In this document: positions 10,236-22,400 of the stretch, one piece after another
Layout: every line of letters begins with the position of its first letter
Position numbering within the stretch: position 1 is the stretch's first letter
From: Pseudocercospora fijiensis CIRAD86
Lineage: Eukaryota; Ascomycota; Dothideomycetes; Mycosphaerellales; Mycosphaerellaceae
Assembly: GCF_000340215.1 (NCBI RefSeq)
Contig: NW_006921539.1
Location: 1,932,507-1,996,506 of the forward strand
DNA length: 64,000 bases
Reading direction: 5' to 3'
Translations under genes and position numbers: made by a program
The notes under the pieces: generated by a model
Databases searched by the model: none
What the model was told of the DNA's origin: nothing
The model's input: only the letters and a program-made list of their open reading frames with translations

Positions 10236-11590
10236 ATAGAGGAAGTTTGATTGCGTTGGGGTGGAATCACTTTCGAACTCTACGCTTCAGATACGTCTGT
10301 CTGTGGTATCAAGAGCATACCCGTATGAAGGGAGGAGATGCGTGACGATGGAACGCTGTGTGTGTTCGGCATGCGAGGTGCGCATTCTCGTACATTCACT
10401 CACTCAGAATTAAGATCCTCTCTGACTCCTTATTTCGCAGCGAATCAAGACGCTCAGGCAATTGTCAGATTAGTGTCTACAAGGGTGGTACATAATTGAA
10501 TGGCGCCAGGAGCAGACCAAGAGGCAAGTGGAGCTCAGTTGGCTTTCTAAGAAGTGTCGGGAAGTTCTTGGAGGCACCTTACTTGGATCAATGAACTCGC
10601 GCTGAACCGAACCCTTTTCCGAGCTACTGCAGTACAGTACAGCAGACACGTCCTCATCAGGAGCTTCATCTAGGACCACGGCTAAAATGGCGGCGCTATC
10701 ATCAGAATGCAACGTGAGCGCTATTATCCCTCCTACTGCTACAATTTCAAGCATAACAACCCATTCGATCGCTCGTCCCCGTCTCCTTGGTTAGATGCAC
10801 AAGCCAAAGATATGCAGAACTCTATTCGCTCTGTACCTACTCGCCTGTCAGCCTGGATTAGCATTGGGATGAAAAAGCTCGCGGAAGAGAACTCACTCGC
10901 ACGAAAAGTTAAACTCGCTTTTGACTGGACATCTGGATTAGCTGCTTGGAGAAGATGAGATGCTTTCGGAACTTGAGTGAGAAGTTCAGAGTACATGTAC
11001 TCGCTCGCACAAAGCGCGATCCGCTTTGAAGTTTACTCGTGGCCACGCGGTTTAGGACTGATACGAAAGTCTGTGGATAGAGATATCAATTGCAAGGTCA
11101 AACTCGAAGAATTGGTTCAATGTACTCAGGAGACTCATGGAGGACGCCCCAGACCATGAAAGCCTTGTCCTGTAATGAGCGAACCCTCGAGATGCTACTT
11201 TGGAACTCTATTGGCTTGTCCTAGCAAGCAAAGTGAAAGGTATCGTGGGATGTTGACTTATAAAGACGACAAGGAGCTCACGGATTGTCTATACCATTCC
11301 TCACAAGCAGATCAGATAACTTCAAACAAGACTCGCATTGAGCCTCAGTATGCCTTCACTTCATTGCCGACTAGTAGTCAGCCTCACATTCTGTTCATGT
11401 GCAGGTACTGCATGTGCTGCTGCATGTGACAGTCTCGCATGAATGCGCACGAGCACACCTATATCATGCCTCGCCTCGAGCATTACGACCAAACAATAGA
11501 CACACACACCTTCGACGCACATACCTTGGACACAGACCCAAGGACACTTGTATACCAGTACACATACAGTATACCACTATACAAGCAGCC
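10236..11590. other. Spacer between the tandem astacin genes
   Basis: These 1355 bases contain only short chance frames without domains. The region does not show the CA/TG depletion of the transposon island. The last ~150 bases are rich in CACA-type runs and should be the promoter and 5' UTR of the second protease gene. Confidence 0.4.
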
Positions 11591-13005
11591 ATGTCGTTGG
11601 CACTCTTCCTCCTCCTCGCCCTCCTCTCACTGGCATACGCCTGCGAGCTACCACACCACCACAGCTCAAATACCACCTCGACCCTTACAAAGAAACGCTG
11701 GTACAGCGTCGACCACCTCCGCGAAGACACCCAACTCCTCCCCGGTCCATGGCCCGCCGTCGATGACGCCGGCTCCACCCCGATCCGCTTCTGCTTCGAA
11801 GACGAAGCCTCCTACAAAACCCTCCACGACCTGATCCGCGACGCAGTCCAACTCTGGGCCCCGGTAAGAACACGCACCCTCGTCTCCACGAAATTTTCCT
11901 AACCCTCCAACTCAGGCATCAGCAGTTTCCACCCTAACCATCGAACCCGATTGCGGAGCCGACGAATGGCATTGCATTTGCAGTAAACGCACGCATTGGG
12001 ATGTCCTTGCGATTGTCGATGTGACGGATGATGAATATGGGAAGACGGCGGCGACGCAGGGACATACGTATGTGGAGAGTCAGGAGAGGGAGAGGAATGA
12101 GGAGGGGAGATTTGTTTATCATATTTTGGGGGTGAGGAGGGATGAGGAGAAAATGGGGTTTAGTCGGAGTTGGGATGTTTGTGGGTATGTATTCATTGAT
12201 TGATTGATTGATAGAGGTGTGGGTGGATGTGGCTAAATACTGGGGTTTTTAGGATTGCGCATGAGTTGGGACATGTTGCTGGTAAGAGAGAGAGATATAT
12301 ATATGCCTTTTTGGGGGTATATGTGGATTTGGTGGGCTGACACAGATTCCAGGACTTGATCATGAACATCAGAGACCAGATGCTGCGAAGGAGGGGTTTC
12401 GGTGGAGTTGTGGTATGCTTGAAGATGCGGATTCTGTGCATCACAGGATTGCAGATCGAGATCCGGAGGCGTATGAAGAGGGCGATACATTCGAGAAAGC
12501 GTAAGCGAAGAGGCAGAGTTCTGCAGAGCGAGGTAAGCTGACCAGATCACAGATGTGGAGACCTCGCCGTGGCCCGCCGCTACGGGTTCAGCGCGACAGC
12601 TCTGATTCCAAAACCCGCACACGTCCTCGGCGCAAACGTCTGGTCGCAGGACCTCGATTGGAATTCGATCAGCAAGTTCTGCCCTTTCTCCTTGATCCAA
12701 CCAACACTTACTAATTTCTTTCAGTGATGTATCCATCTTACCGCGGCGAGAAACGTCTTTCCGAACAACCGGAAAAAGTCAAGTTCCCTCAATTGGCGTG
12801 GATTCGGCGACAGTATCGTGATGAGGCTGGGAAAGCGAAATATAAAGAGATTCTTCCAGCTTCTATCACGGTTGATCCCGAGACGCGGAAATATGATTAT
12901 AGCAGTTGTCGCATCAGCGAGGGGGATATCGCGAGGATTGCGCAGTTGTATCCGAATGGGCATGAGGACGACCAGGCGGAGGGGTGGGAGCAGGCTGACC
13001 CTTGA
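11591..13005 (+). CDS. Secreted astacin-like (M12A) zinc metalloprotease
   Basis: Six exons: 11591-11863, 11916-12184, 12253-12281, 12353-12500, 12553-12671, 12725-13005, total 372 aa. The product has a signal peptide (MSLALFLLLALLSLAYA), a short His/Thr-rich pro-region and a KKR site before WYSVDHLR, suggesting Kex2-type maturation. The zinc-binding motif is HELGHVAGLDHEHQRPD (HExxHxxGxxHExxR), followed by the Met-turn SIMMYPSY. These are the two hallmarks of astacins, which are secreted endopeptidases. Cys residues in the mature part (CFE, CGADEWHCIC, CGIAHE) suggest disulfides. The final intron (12672-12724) is GC-AG and lies immediately at the Met-turn codons. It is a tandem, same-strand paralogue of the gene at 8884-10235 but clearly diverged. 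Roles of fungal astacin-like enzymes are poorly known; an extracellular or host-facing role is inference. Confidence 0.88.
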
Positions 13006-13642
13006 AATTGGGGATTTGGTCAGCCATGGTTTGGTTCGCAGGATGGGGTTTTGCATCTGCTTGCTGGGCGGTGGCTGGGGGCACGAAGTGATTCTGCCAT
13101 TTCTAAAAAGTTCGTCGAGCGTTAAGCAATTCTACTTCTCTGTGCTGTTCAGTCCGCTTCAATTGCTCCATGTGTCTTACGAGGTCCTCATTATTGCTCT
13201 CATACGTCTAAAGTCCGTTTGAAGGGTTGGATGATGATTGTTCTCACAGCGCGACTCTGTTGCTCTGTCCTACCCGATGATCGATTCGATTCACCTCACC
13301 CGTTTCACAATTTCGCGAGTGAAGCAATTCGTGTACTTGAGGCCCTCGGCTTGGCAATCGTCGTTCGGTACTCGAGTGGGCTTAATGTAGCTCATCCTTG
13401 GTGCCTACTTTTCACCAAATGGCACGCTGGGCAATCACGGACAATGTGAAGAGCACGCTTCCTGAAGTTCAATGAGCACATGAGGTGTTCGCGAAGAAGG
13501 CATTGTCAACTCGACGGGTCGTGATTTCCCCGACGGCGGCATGATGTTTTTACAAATTGGGATTCCTTGCTATGACACCGTTCTCAATGCGGTTTGTTGG
13601 TATCTCGCGAGTAATGCTTGAAAAGATGCAAATACCAGTCAT
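13006..13642. other. Convergent intergenic region
   Basis: These 637 bases lie between the 3' ends of the plus-strand astacin gene and the minus-strand rtr1 gene, so they hold two 3' UTRs and terminators. Nothing else recognised. Confidence 0.45.
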
Positions 13643-14506
13643 TCAGTCGTCGTTATCGTCGTCATCGTCTTCATGGTCTTCATCTGTGAGTGCCTTGGTC
13701 GTGCTCCATGGGTTCTTCCCAAGCGGTCTTGGCGTGAATCCTTCAATTGCGCCAGCCATGCGTTCGATTTCATCGGAGTCTGGAGCGCGTGGAGGCTTCT
13801 TTGATGGTCGCTTCTCGACTATGCCGTCGGCCATGACTTGCTTTGGCCGGAAGGACGTAGTAGTTTCTCCTCTCTCCGCAGCCAATTCCTTTTCATCCGC
13901 AACCTTCTGCCGCCACGCATCAACACGAGCAGCTCGATTCGCCCGCCTCACAGCAGTGTCATCATCTGGAGGGCTGTCGTCTGCGTGCAGTTGAATTTCT
14001 GGTTGCTGCTCAGGCGCACGCTCCCAGGCAGGAACCTCACTGAGCTGAGTCCTGACGAAGAGATTTTTCTTGGCGCACTCATTACTGCAGTAATCGCTCA
14101 TGCCCCTCTTCAGCTTCCACTCTGCGCTGGTGCCCATGGTGTGGATGCGCGGCTTATTCCGACACAACGTGTACCCACATTTGCCATCGATGCGGCGCTC
14201 TTCGACGAGGCTGTCAAAGTCGGAAGGCTGAAAGAGACGCACATGCTGAACGAATGCGGCGGCGTCCTTGCTCGTGAAGGCGGAGGCCGCCGGAAGATCG
14301 ATGAGAAATGTGATCGAGCTCAAGATATGTGACTCTGCGTCTTTTTGACGCTGTATTCTGTGGGCATGGGCAAGGGCGATATTCAAATTCCGTCGATCCT
14401 TTTCTGCCTGCGCCTTCTGCTCATCGGACAGCACGGGTGGCTTTTTCGTGGGCTGTTTGAGGATGGACTTGACTGGCCGTGTTGAACGCGAGGCCATGAT
14501 CTCCAT
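13643..14506 (-). CDS. rtr1: Rtr1/RPAP2 family RNA polymerase II CTD phosphatase
   Basis: Single-exon 287-aa protein. The Rtr1 zinc-binding core spans about residues 75-160: a helical lead-in (FVQHVRLFQPSDFDSLVEER), then C110-GYTL-C115, and Y-C140-SNE-C144 followed by KKNLFVRTQLSEVPAWER. Family members dephosphorylate Ser5 of the RNA polymerase II CTD during early elongation and shuttle between cytoplasm and nucleus. The N-terminus (SILKQPTKKPP) and the acidic C-terminal tail ending in a run of Asp are probably disordered. ATG at 14506 is followed by a second Met three codons later. It is divergent from bbc1, sharing a 582-bp promoter region. Confidence 0.92.
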   Translation of the reverse strand: MEIMASRSTRPVKSILKQPTKKPPVLSDEQKAQAEKDRRNLNIALAHAHRIQRQKDAESHILSSITFLIDLPAASAFTSKDAAAFVQHVRLFQPSDFDSLVEERRIDGKCGYTLCRNKPRIHTMGTSAEWKLKRGMSDYCSNECAKKNLFVRTQLSEVPAWERAPEQQPEIQLHADDSPPDDDTAVRRANRAARVDAWRQKVADEKELAAERGETTTSFRPKQVMADGIVEKRPSKKPPRAPDSDEIERMAGAIEGFTPRPLGKNPWSTTKALTDEDHEDDDDDNDD

Positions 14507-15088
14507 GATGTGTGTTGTTGCTGATCAAGTTCTCTTTGGGGATTGAGATGGACGTTGGGACGCCGCTCGCACGTGCATGTGCATGTGCATGCGAGCACAG
14601 ACCAGCTTTCACAGCCACTCTCGGTCCGTGCCGTGCCGCGCTGCGCCCCCCGTTCGAGCTCCGTCATCCGTCATAGCGTATGATCGCGTATGCCTCAGGT
14701 AGTTCGTCGACCTATTCCCCGACTGCCATTCAGCCCAGCTCTGCTCTGCGTGTCCTTGTTTTGTTGTTTCGGCCTGCCTGCATTGCATCTACTCATATCA
14801 CACTACATCCACCTCGCCTGGACTGCCTCCATTTCTGCCTGCGGACGTCTCGGAGCCAGCGCATACGCATAAGCACACGCATACGCATGCGCACCTGAGC
14901 TCATTGCTTCAGAGCCAGCCCAGGCCAGGCCAGGCCACTTGAAACGACACGCGGACATTGCGTCAATCCCGCCCAGTCCCCACCATCACCACCACTACCA
15001 CCACCACCGCACCCTCCTCTTAGCGTCCGCCTGCCATTGCTGCAGCTTCTCCCTCCTCTAGGCAGTCCTTGAAGAGGGACGCGATACC
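14507..15088. promoter_or_regulatory. Divergent promoter region of rtr1 and bbc1
   Basis: These 582 bases separate two start codons facing away. It contains an imperfect palindrome around 14565-14596, with arms GCTCGCA and TGCGAGC enclosing a CACGTG-like core and GCATGT repeats. There is also a CAGGC tandem run near 14915 and a pyrimidine/ACC-rich stretch (CACCATCACCACCACTACCA) before bbc1 typical of a 5' UTR. CACGTG is a common bHLH site in fungi; binding here is not shown. Confidence 0.5.
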
Positions 15089-18000
15089 ATGGCGGCGTTG
15101 TTCAAGGTGAAAGCGCTGTATGACTTTGAGGCAAAGGAAGACGACGATCTTGGCTTTCCCGGAGGCCAAGTCATAGATGTCACTGAGGAAGTCGACGACA
15201 ATTGGTTAGAAGGGACATATGCGGATGCCTCGGGAGCAAGCAAGTCGGGCATTTTCCCGCGCGAATTCGTCGAGAAATATGAGCCACCCGTGCCAACTCG
15301 CCCGACCAGACCATCACGGCCTAAGCAGGAGGCCGCTCCCGTACCAGCAGCTGCGCCTGTGCCTGTGCCAGAGCCTCCGGTAGCCGCTGCACAAGAGTCG
15401 GACGATGAAGATGAGCTGCCAGCGCCTCCGGCTGCCTCCAAACCGCAGCCGCAGGCCCCGCCAGTGAAGGAGACTCCTTCTAAGAAAGCACCTCCGCCTG
15501 TCGCGGCCAAGTCCAATGCCTTCCGCGATCGCATTGCTGCCTTTAACCAGCCAGCTGCTGCTCCCATAGTGCCTGGAGGCCCTAAGCCAGTTGCTGGTGC
15601 TGGCTTTATCAAAAAGCCTTTTGTGGCTCCTCCTCCAATGGCCAACTCGTATGTCCCGCCTCCGAAGCCTGCCGAACCCGTACACAAGCCCTACATAAGA
15701 GAGGAAGACCCAGAGATTAGGCAGAGACAAGATGACGATCGTGCTGCAGCAGAGGCAGCCGGCTTGACTGCAGCTTCTTCGGAGCAACAAGAGCAAGACG
15801 AGCATGCGCAGAAGCCGCAAACTTTGAAGGAGCGCATCGCAAGATTACAGCAGCAACAAATGGAGCAAGCAGCACGGCAAGGCGCGAAGAAGGAGAAGAA
15901 GGCTCCCCCGCCGAGGAAGCCCTCAGAGTCATCCGAACATGCTGCGGAAGAGGAAGCCGAGGTAGAGGATTTGACAAGAGAGCGCAGTGCTGACACTGAG
16001 CGCCAGTCTTTGGATATGCCTCGAGATCGTGCACGCCTTCCATCATCTCAGCAGCGCAAGCCATCCATCCCAATGTCTCCCATACCTGCAATGCCTGATT
16101 CCGAATTAGTGAGCGACGGTAACGAGGCCGATCAGTCTGCAGCAGGCGAGACCACGGAAGATGACACCGGCACCATTGGACCAGAGGACAGCGACGAGAA
16201 GCATGCGCCGCTTCCTCCACAACGAGCTGCGTCAGCTGTGCATCCTCCAAAGAAAGAGGCAGACGTTGGGGACGAAGAGGATACCACTGAGGTCGGCGAC
16301 GATGACGATGAAGAGGACTCTATGGACGAGGAGACTCGTCGTCGTATGGAGCTACGAGAGCGTATGGCTAAGATGAGCGGCGGCATGGGCATGGCTGGCA
16401 TGTTCGGCCCACCGGGAGGCATGCCTTTGCCAGGCGCCGGCATGCCCAAAAAGCGCAAAGAGAAGAAGCCTAGCGAGGACGAAGCACCATTGTCGCCACC
16501 TCAGCCGGCGCAAAGGTTTCCGATGATTCCAGTGCCTGGTCTGCAACGGGTTACCAGCCCAGAATCGAGCCTCGCAGATCGAAATCAAGCTGCTGAAGAG
16601 GGCGCTGAAGAAGCAATAGCGCCGCCATCACGCAAAGCGACTCAAGAAGACCGCGCTGTCCCTCCTCCGGTACCGAAAGGTAAGATTCGTCGCAGGTCTG
16701 TTGCTTCGAAGCGTACAACGTGTCTCGACAATCAGCTGCAGTGCTTGCACTCGGGACACCATTTCCGTGGACTATCGCTATCTTCCGAAGATGGCGCTGC
16801 GCAAATGTCTATGAGTTCGGCGCTCAGCAAGAGTCGTAGGTCATTTTTGTCCAACGAGCATCTCATCTGCACAATTTGTTACTCTGCTGCATCTGAAACT
16901 CATGCTGACCTGCTTTCCAGATTCACGCCCATCGCAGGAACGAGGAGTGCCACCTCCAATGCCCAACACAAGCGCTTTACCTACGCCTCGAGCAACGGCG
17001 CCAGAATCGCGTCCTGTGCCACAGCCGCCGCCTCTTGCTGCCCCTCAATCGCCCGGGCCAGGCTCAGAGTCTGACGACGAGATGTCAATTCTTGCTCCAA
17101 ACACAGCGGCTGAAACGAGTGGCGCCGAAAACACAACCCCCCTGCCTATCCGCACAAACACAGCTGGCGCTCCGCCCGTGCCTGGATCTGCGGCACCTCA
17201 GTCGCCGGAGAACAGACGCGCTTCGTACTTTGGCATTGGTGAGCCGCAGTCTGCCACATCGGACAAGAGGGCCAGCCGACCGCCTCCTCCAGTGCCTGCT
17301 TGCAGCCCTTTAACCTCCCCCCGACCGGCGCCTCCTCCGCCACCATCTCAAGGGCCAAGCAGGGCTGTTACAGCTCTTCAGCAGGAAGGCGATGAGCGCG
17401 GCGAGAGTGACTATGAAGGCGACTACGACACTGATATTGCTTCAAGCGCGAAACACAAGGACGCCTTGAAAGCACACATTCGGGATGACAGTTATGATGG
17501 CAGCATCACGGCAGACGATCTCAGCTCACCCACTGCTCCAAGAGCTGTCCCTCCGCCGCCACCCTCTCAAGCACCACCAAAATCGCGTCCTTCAATGGAC
17601 GCGCCTAGAGCTGCTCCTCCTGTGCCTCCTAGCCGTCCTATACCTGACTCTGTTGGTGCGCTTGATGGGGATGAGTATGATCCATACCGATATGAGCCTG
17701 GACAGCAGCGGGGTGCGCCGCCACCTGTCCCAAGCGCTGCTCCGATGCCGCCTCGAGGGCCCGAGCGTCGTGAAAGCTCTGCTGACGACCTGTATGCCAC
17801 ATCGCCTCCTCGCAAGTCGATGGATCAGCCTGCACGAGCAGTGCCTGCCCCGCCGCCTACCGACACTGCGTCACGAGCGCCACCAAGGCAATCCCTGGAC
17901 GTGCACAGATCGAACACTACTCGACGCTCTATGGACCAACCGCGGCCATCGGGCGATAATGGCCAAATGGCTCAAGACGTTGACTTGGCTGAGAACACTA

Positions 18001-18749
18001 CCTGGTGGGCAGCCGCTAAGGCACTGCCACCTAGCTTACAAAGCAGAAATGGTGTGGACATTCTTTCCGAGTCTGAGGAGTCGACAACATCAAAACGTGG
18101 CGGGCGCTCCACGGTATCAAAGGAAATCTACATTTTGTACTTGGACTACAGCCAGACGATAATCACTGCGCGTTATGACGCAAGTAATCCTGCAGATGTC
18201 CAGCTTGAGCAGCAGCACAGACCTCCGCCACCAAAGCTCAGACAGGATCAGCTCGAGGCCTACTGGAACCAGTTTGGACGCAACATCTCCGAAGCCGTCA
18301 ATTCTCTTGGCCACAGTAAGAAGGACACCACGGTAGGCGATGGTACGCCTGCTTCACTCCCAGCCGACCTAATCAAGGCCAATCCTGCTGCCCTCCTACC
18401 CATCGGCAACAAGGCGTACGGCGCTGTCGTCTATGCCAACCTCGCGAACGCTTCTACTCAGCAATTCGACGAGATCCGTCCTGGGGATATCGTGACGCTA
18501 AGAAATGCGCGCTTCGAAGGCACCCATGGCGCCATGAAGCATAAATACAGGGACGAATACGGCCCTCTGCACGTCGCCGTTGTGGAGGAGTGGGACGGTA
18601 CGAGACGAGCGATCCGTGCTTGGGAGCAAGGTCGTTCAAAGTCTAAGGTCAGGAGTGAGAAATTCAGACTTGGTGATCTCAGGTCTGGAGAGGTGAAAGT
18701 TTGGAGAGTTGTCGGACGGGATTGGGTTGAATGGGAGACGAGCAGTTGA
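15089..18749 (+). CDS. bbc1: Bbc1/Mti1-type SH3 protein of cortical actin patches
   Basis: The N-terminal SH3 domain occupies about residues 1-65 (KVKALYDFEAKEDDDLGF, DDNWLEGTY, GIFPREFVEKYE). A very long Pro/Glu/Ser-rich, disordered middle follows with many PPPVP-type motifs, DEEDS acidic patches and a Met/Gly-rich stretch (MGMAGMFGPPGG). The ordered C-terminal domain (last ~230 residues) contains EIYILYLDYSQTIITARYD, GDIVTLRNARFEG and VWRVVGRDWVEWE. This layout is that of Bbc1/Mti1, which binds WASP and myosin-I and restrains Arp2/3 activation at endocytic sites. One intron ends at 16920 (CTGAC branch, CCAG). Two donors give an open frame: 16836 (GTAGGT, 85-nt intron, 1191 aa) or 16680 (GTAAGA, 241-nt intron, 1139 aa). 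Both are phase 1, so alternative splicing would insert 52 residues. Confidence 0.88.
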
Positions 18750-19454
18750 GAGTGGCAAAAGTGAAAGTGTTTATACGGATGGAAGGAAGTAAGAGAAATG
18801 CATGTAGCGTAAACGCAACTTACTTTGAATTTTTTGTTGTTTGAGATATGCATTTTGGGCATCGAACATAGCGTCGTATTTTGTGAACCACGAACCACTG
18901 TGATTGATTTTATTTTCTTGCTGAAATTCATATTTCGTGATTTCCCCGTATGAGATGCGGTATGTCAGGTATGATGCGCTGAAGTGGTGGTCTAGCAGCA
19001 ACAGTCAAGCATTTCGACTTCCTAATGCCATTGAGGTTGAGTTTTTCATCGTCCTTTACTGAAAGTTTTCTTCGAATCGGACGGAGTTCTTCTGGTGATC
19101 TTCATTCGAAAATTTTTGTCCTTTGCTGCTTGGGATTTTGAGATTCTTTCTTCTTCTTCTTCTTCTGAAACAAGGCTCAAGGCTCCTCTTCTTGAGGGAT
19201 GAAGGGTGTCTTTCTTTCTCTTTCTCACTATTATGCTTCCTGTCTGCCCGTTACCTTTTTTTTTATCAGAGAGAGAGAGACTGACTGACTGACTGGATCC
19301 TGCTGAGTTCTTAAGATTCGTCGGCCTCGTCCCCTTTTGTAATGCTTCATTCAGATTAGGCCGGAAGATCTTTCTTTTGGTTAGCGTTGGATTTTTTTTT
19401 TTTTTAAAAAAAAAATGCTAGAATTCTTATTAGAAGTGCTGTCTGCAGTGGCGG
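18750..19454. other. 3' flank of bbc1 up to the transposon island
   Basis: AT-rich non-coding sequence with a (CTT)n run near 19149-19166, GAGA and CTGA repeats near 19269-19295 and long T and A tracts at 19391-19417. CA and TG dinucleotides are still frequent in all contexts, so this stretch is outside the RIP-mutated block. The change occurs within about 60 bases of 19455. Confidence 0.55.
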
Positions 19455-22400
19455 AGGAGCATATTGCGGATAGAGAGCTTCGAACTAGCTAACTAATCCT
19501 TGTACTAGCTTAGCGTTAACACTGCCCTTAGCGAGGGGATAGCGGAAGTTATAAGCTTCTAGAGGAGCGCGTATACAGCGCTATATAAGAGCAGTAATCT
19601 TATATAGCAAGCGCGGATTAGCCTAAAGTTAGGCTCGAAGCTACTCTATACGATTAATAGACTATAGATCCTTTAAGTACTATAACATCTCTTGCTTCTT
19701 ACGAGCCTTATCTTAACCTACCTGCTTAGCTCGCTAGGCATCGAGCCTATCGCGCTGCTACTTAGTATAAGCAGCTAAGTTAGTTATCGAATTAACTAGC
19801 TTAGTATTAGGACGTAGTAGCGTAGAAGAAAGAACAAGCCCTTCTAGAAGTAAGCGTTATAAGCGACGACGGACTAGGTCGGCATATTAAGTTACTACTA
19901 TAGGTAGTACTTTAACTGTCTTAAAGCGGTTATAGAAGTTAAAAGGTGCTTCGAATATAATATCGTCTAGACTACGTACCCGCGAGACGCTAATATAGGT
20001 TAAGCCGATAGTAAAGTCCTTCTTAGAGATATCTAGAACGGCTTTATCTAAAGTTATGCCCTATGCCTTATAGATAGTAATTGCGTATGCGATTATTAAG
20101 GGGGACTACGTACGTATATACGGACTGTTCTAGTTCTAATTGTATAGCTACTCTCGTCGAACTAGAACGACTAGTACTACGCTACGAGGCAACCCTCTAC
20201 TGCTATCCTCGTTAAATTCCTAGTTAAAGGTTAGCCCGGAGTATTTGTTAAGCTTAATAAGAAGGACGGTAGGCAAGCGCTAAAGGATGTTATTAGGATT
20301 ATTATTAGTAGCTTCCTAGATAATGTTAATAACGGTGCCTATACTACTGTTAACGATACCTCCCTTAGTCTATAGATTCTGCGTAACTATAATACGGGCA
20401 CCGATATATAATAGCAACCGCGGGTATAGATTGCTACTGTTCTCGTACGATGTCTTAGCTGCCTCGGCGCTAACGTAATTAGCCTTAGCGACCTTAATAG
20501 GAGTGTTGTTATCTCGTATAGCGTCTTAGTTATAGGCGTTAACTTGCTTCTTATATAGGTAAAGCCGAATAGCGGCCTTAAAGGCGTCTTGTTCTGCTTA
20601 AGATAGTAATGTCTTTATACGGGAATATAATGTCTCCTAGTAAGATATAGTTATACTAGCTAGAGCATTTCGAAGGCCCTCTAAAGCATCGCGGAAGGCA
20701 ATAGATCGGGGATTATTACCCTACTATCGATAGATTACGCTTAGCTAGATAGTCTAGTTAAACAGTTAATAAGCCTCGTATCTAGCAATGTCCTTAGGCG
20801 TACGGAGGTTAGCAAGCTTTAAGAATAGTAGCTTGCCGCCGACGGGCAGAAGCTAGTTAAAGTTACCTGCAATAGTAATATATCTACCGCTAAATAGGAG
20901 AGTAGTATCGGGTCCTTAGCTCTATAGAGCGGGATAACTAACCTAGCGAAGTCGACGATCGATCTAGTAAAGTATAGTAAGGTCTATTATAGACTTCTTA
21001 TTAATAATGATATACTTAATCTAGCCTATACGATCTTAGAAGTTAGTAAGCGCCTAGCTATCTAGCGGAATATACTCTTTCATCTTTAAGGGCAACTTAA
21101 AGAAGCTATGCAAAGTACTGCCTTTAATGCTATTAGCAGTAGTACCCGTAGGTGCTAGTCGGATAATAGGATTCTCTATCTAAAGATCCGGATATCTAGT
21201 ATCCGAGTTATTAAACTTATCGGTAAGTGCTTCGAGCTTTAATAAGACGGTCTCTATAACGTATAACTTGCTAATACTAGCTTTCCCGTCGACGTTAAGG
21301 AGGAATGTAGGCGTATTTATATCGTCCGTCTAAGTACGCTAATAATTGACAACCTTGTTATACTATAGCTCCTAAGCGTTAGACAAGCCGTTAATACGCT
21401 AATCTAGGTCTGTAGGTATACCAATTCTCTATACTTTACGTGCTATAGTTCCTCGCTTATACTTCTACTAGTCTTTAATATTATTAATAGTAATACCGTA
21501 TCTACCGATATAGGTACTCTAATTATACTCCCTATCGACTTCTCGGTTACTAAGGTCGTTAAGATCTTCTAGCATCTCTATAGGGTTGCGACCTAGTAAT
21601 ATACTAGCGAGTAACTCCGCTTCTAGTCGCTTAACCTCTAGATCGTAGACTTTATCCTTAAATAGGTCTTCTATAGGCTTAGGAAGATTAGTGCCTATAT
21701 AGTTATCCGGATACTTATAAAAGAGCTTATAGGCTTCGTAGGCACTAGCCTATATATCGTAGGATATGCTCGGATCTTCCTCGTAGGTATATAGTAGGCT
21801 AGGATAGTTCGTATTAAACTTATAGTAAAGGAGGACTTTAGTGCGGTACTAGTCCTCGTATGTTCTATCTAGACTATCGGGGATAGCACTATACTTTAGA
21901 TACTAATTAATAATACGTACCTTCGCTCGAGTACGCTTCTTATAGGTATCGAACTCCTACTTAGTAAGAAACTCGAAGAGAGTAAGGTCTAGGTTAGCGA
22001 CTAAGTTAGAGTAGTTAAACTTCGCTTTAGGAATAGCATATCGGTTTAGGTACTTTAATAGAGGCGATTGTCCCTAAGTAACTATTTGACTAGTTGTTAG
22101 ATTAAAGCGCTTAACCTTCGACTAATATTCTAGCTTGCGACAATCGAAGTTCTAAACCTTGCGTAAGCCTTAGGCAAGCGGTAGATCGAGAAGAAGGTAT
22201 ATCTCTTCTTAAGCAGAGATGTTACGTTCTCTAATCATCTTGTTTAGCATCTTAGCGATAAAAGATACTATAGGTCGGCTCTCGTTAATTCTCGGTAGCA
22301 CTTTCTACCTAAGCTCGATTAATGATTTACTCCGCTTCTCTTACTTAGTATAGTACTTGCTAAGATAGTCGACGACAGCGCCTTTGTCTATATAGATAGT

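Noticed and set aside
19391..19440. Helitron 3' terminus (CTAG near 19420)
   Set aside because: A CTAG occurs next to the A/T tracts, but the expected hairpin and the A-T insertion site are not present, so the end is not proven.
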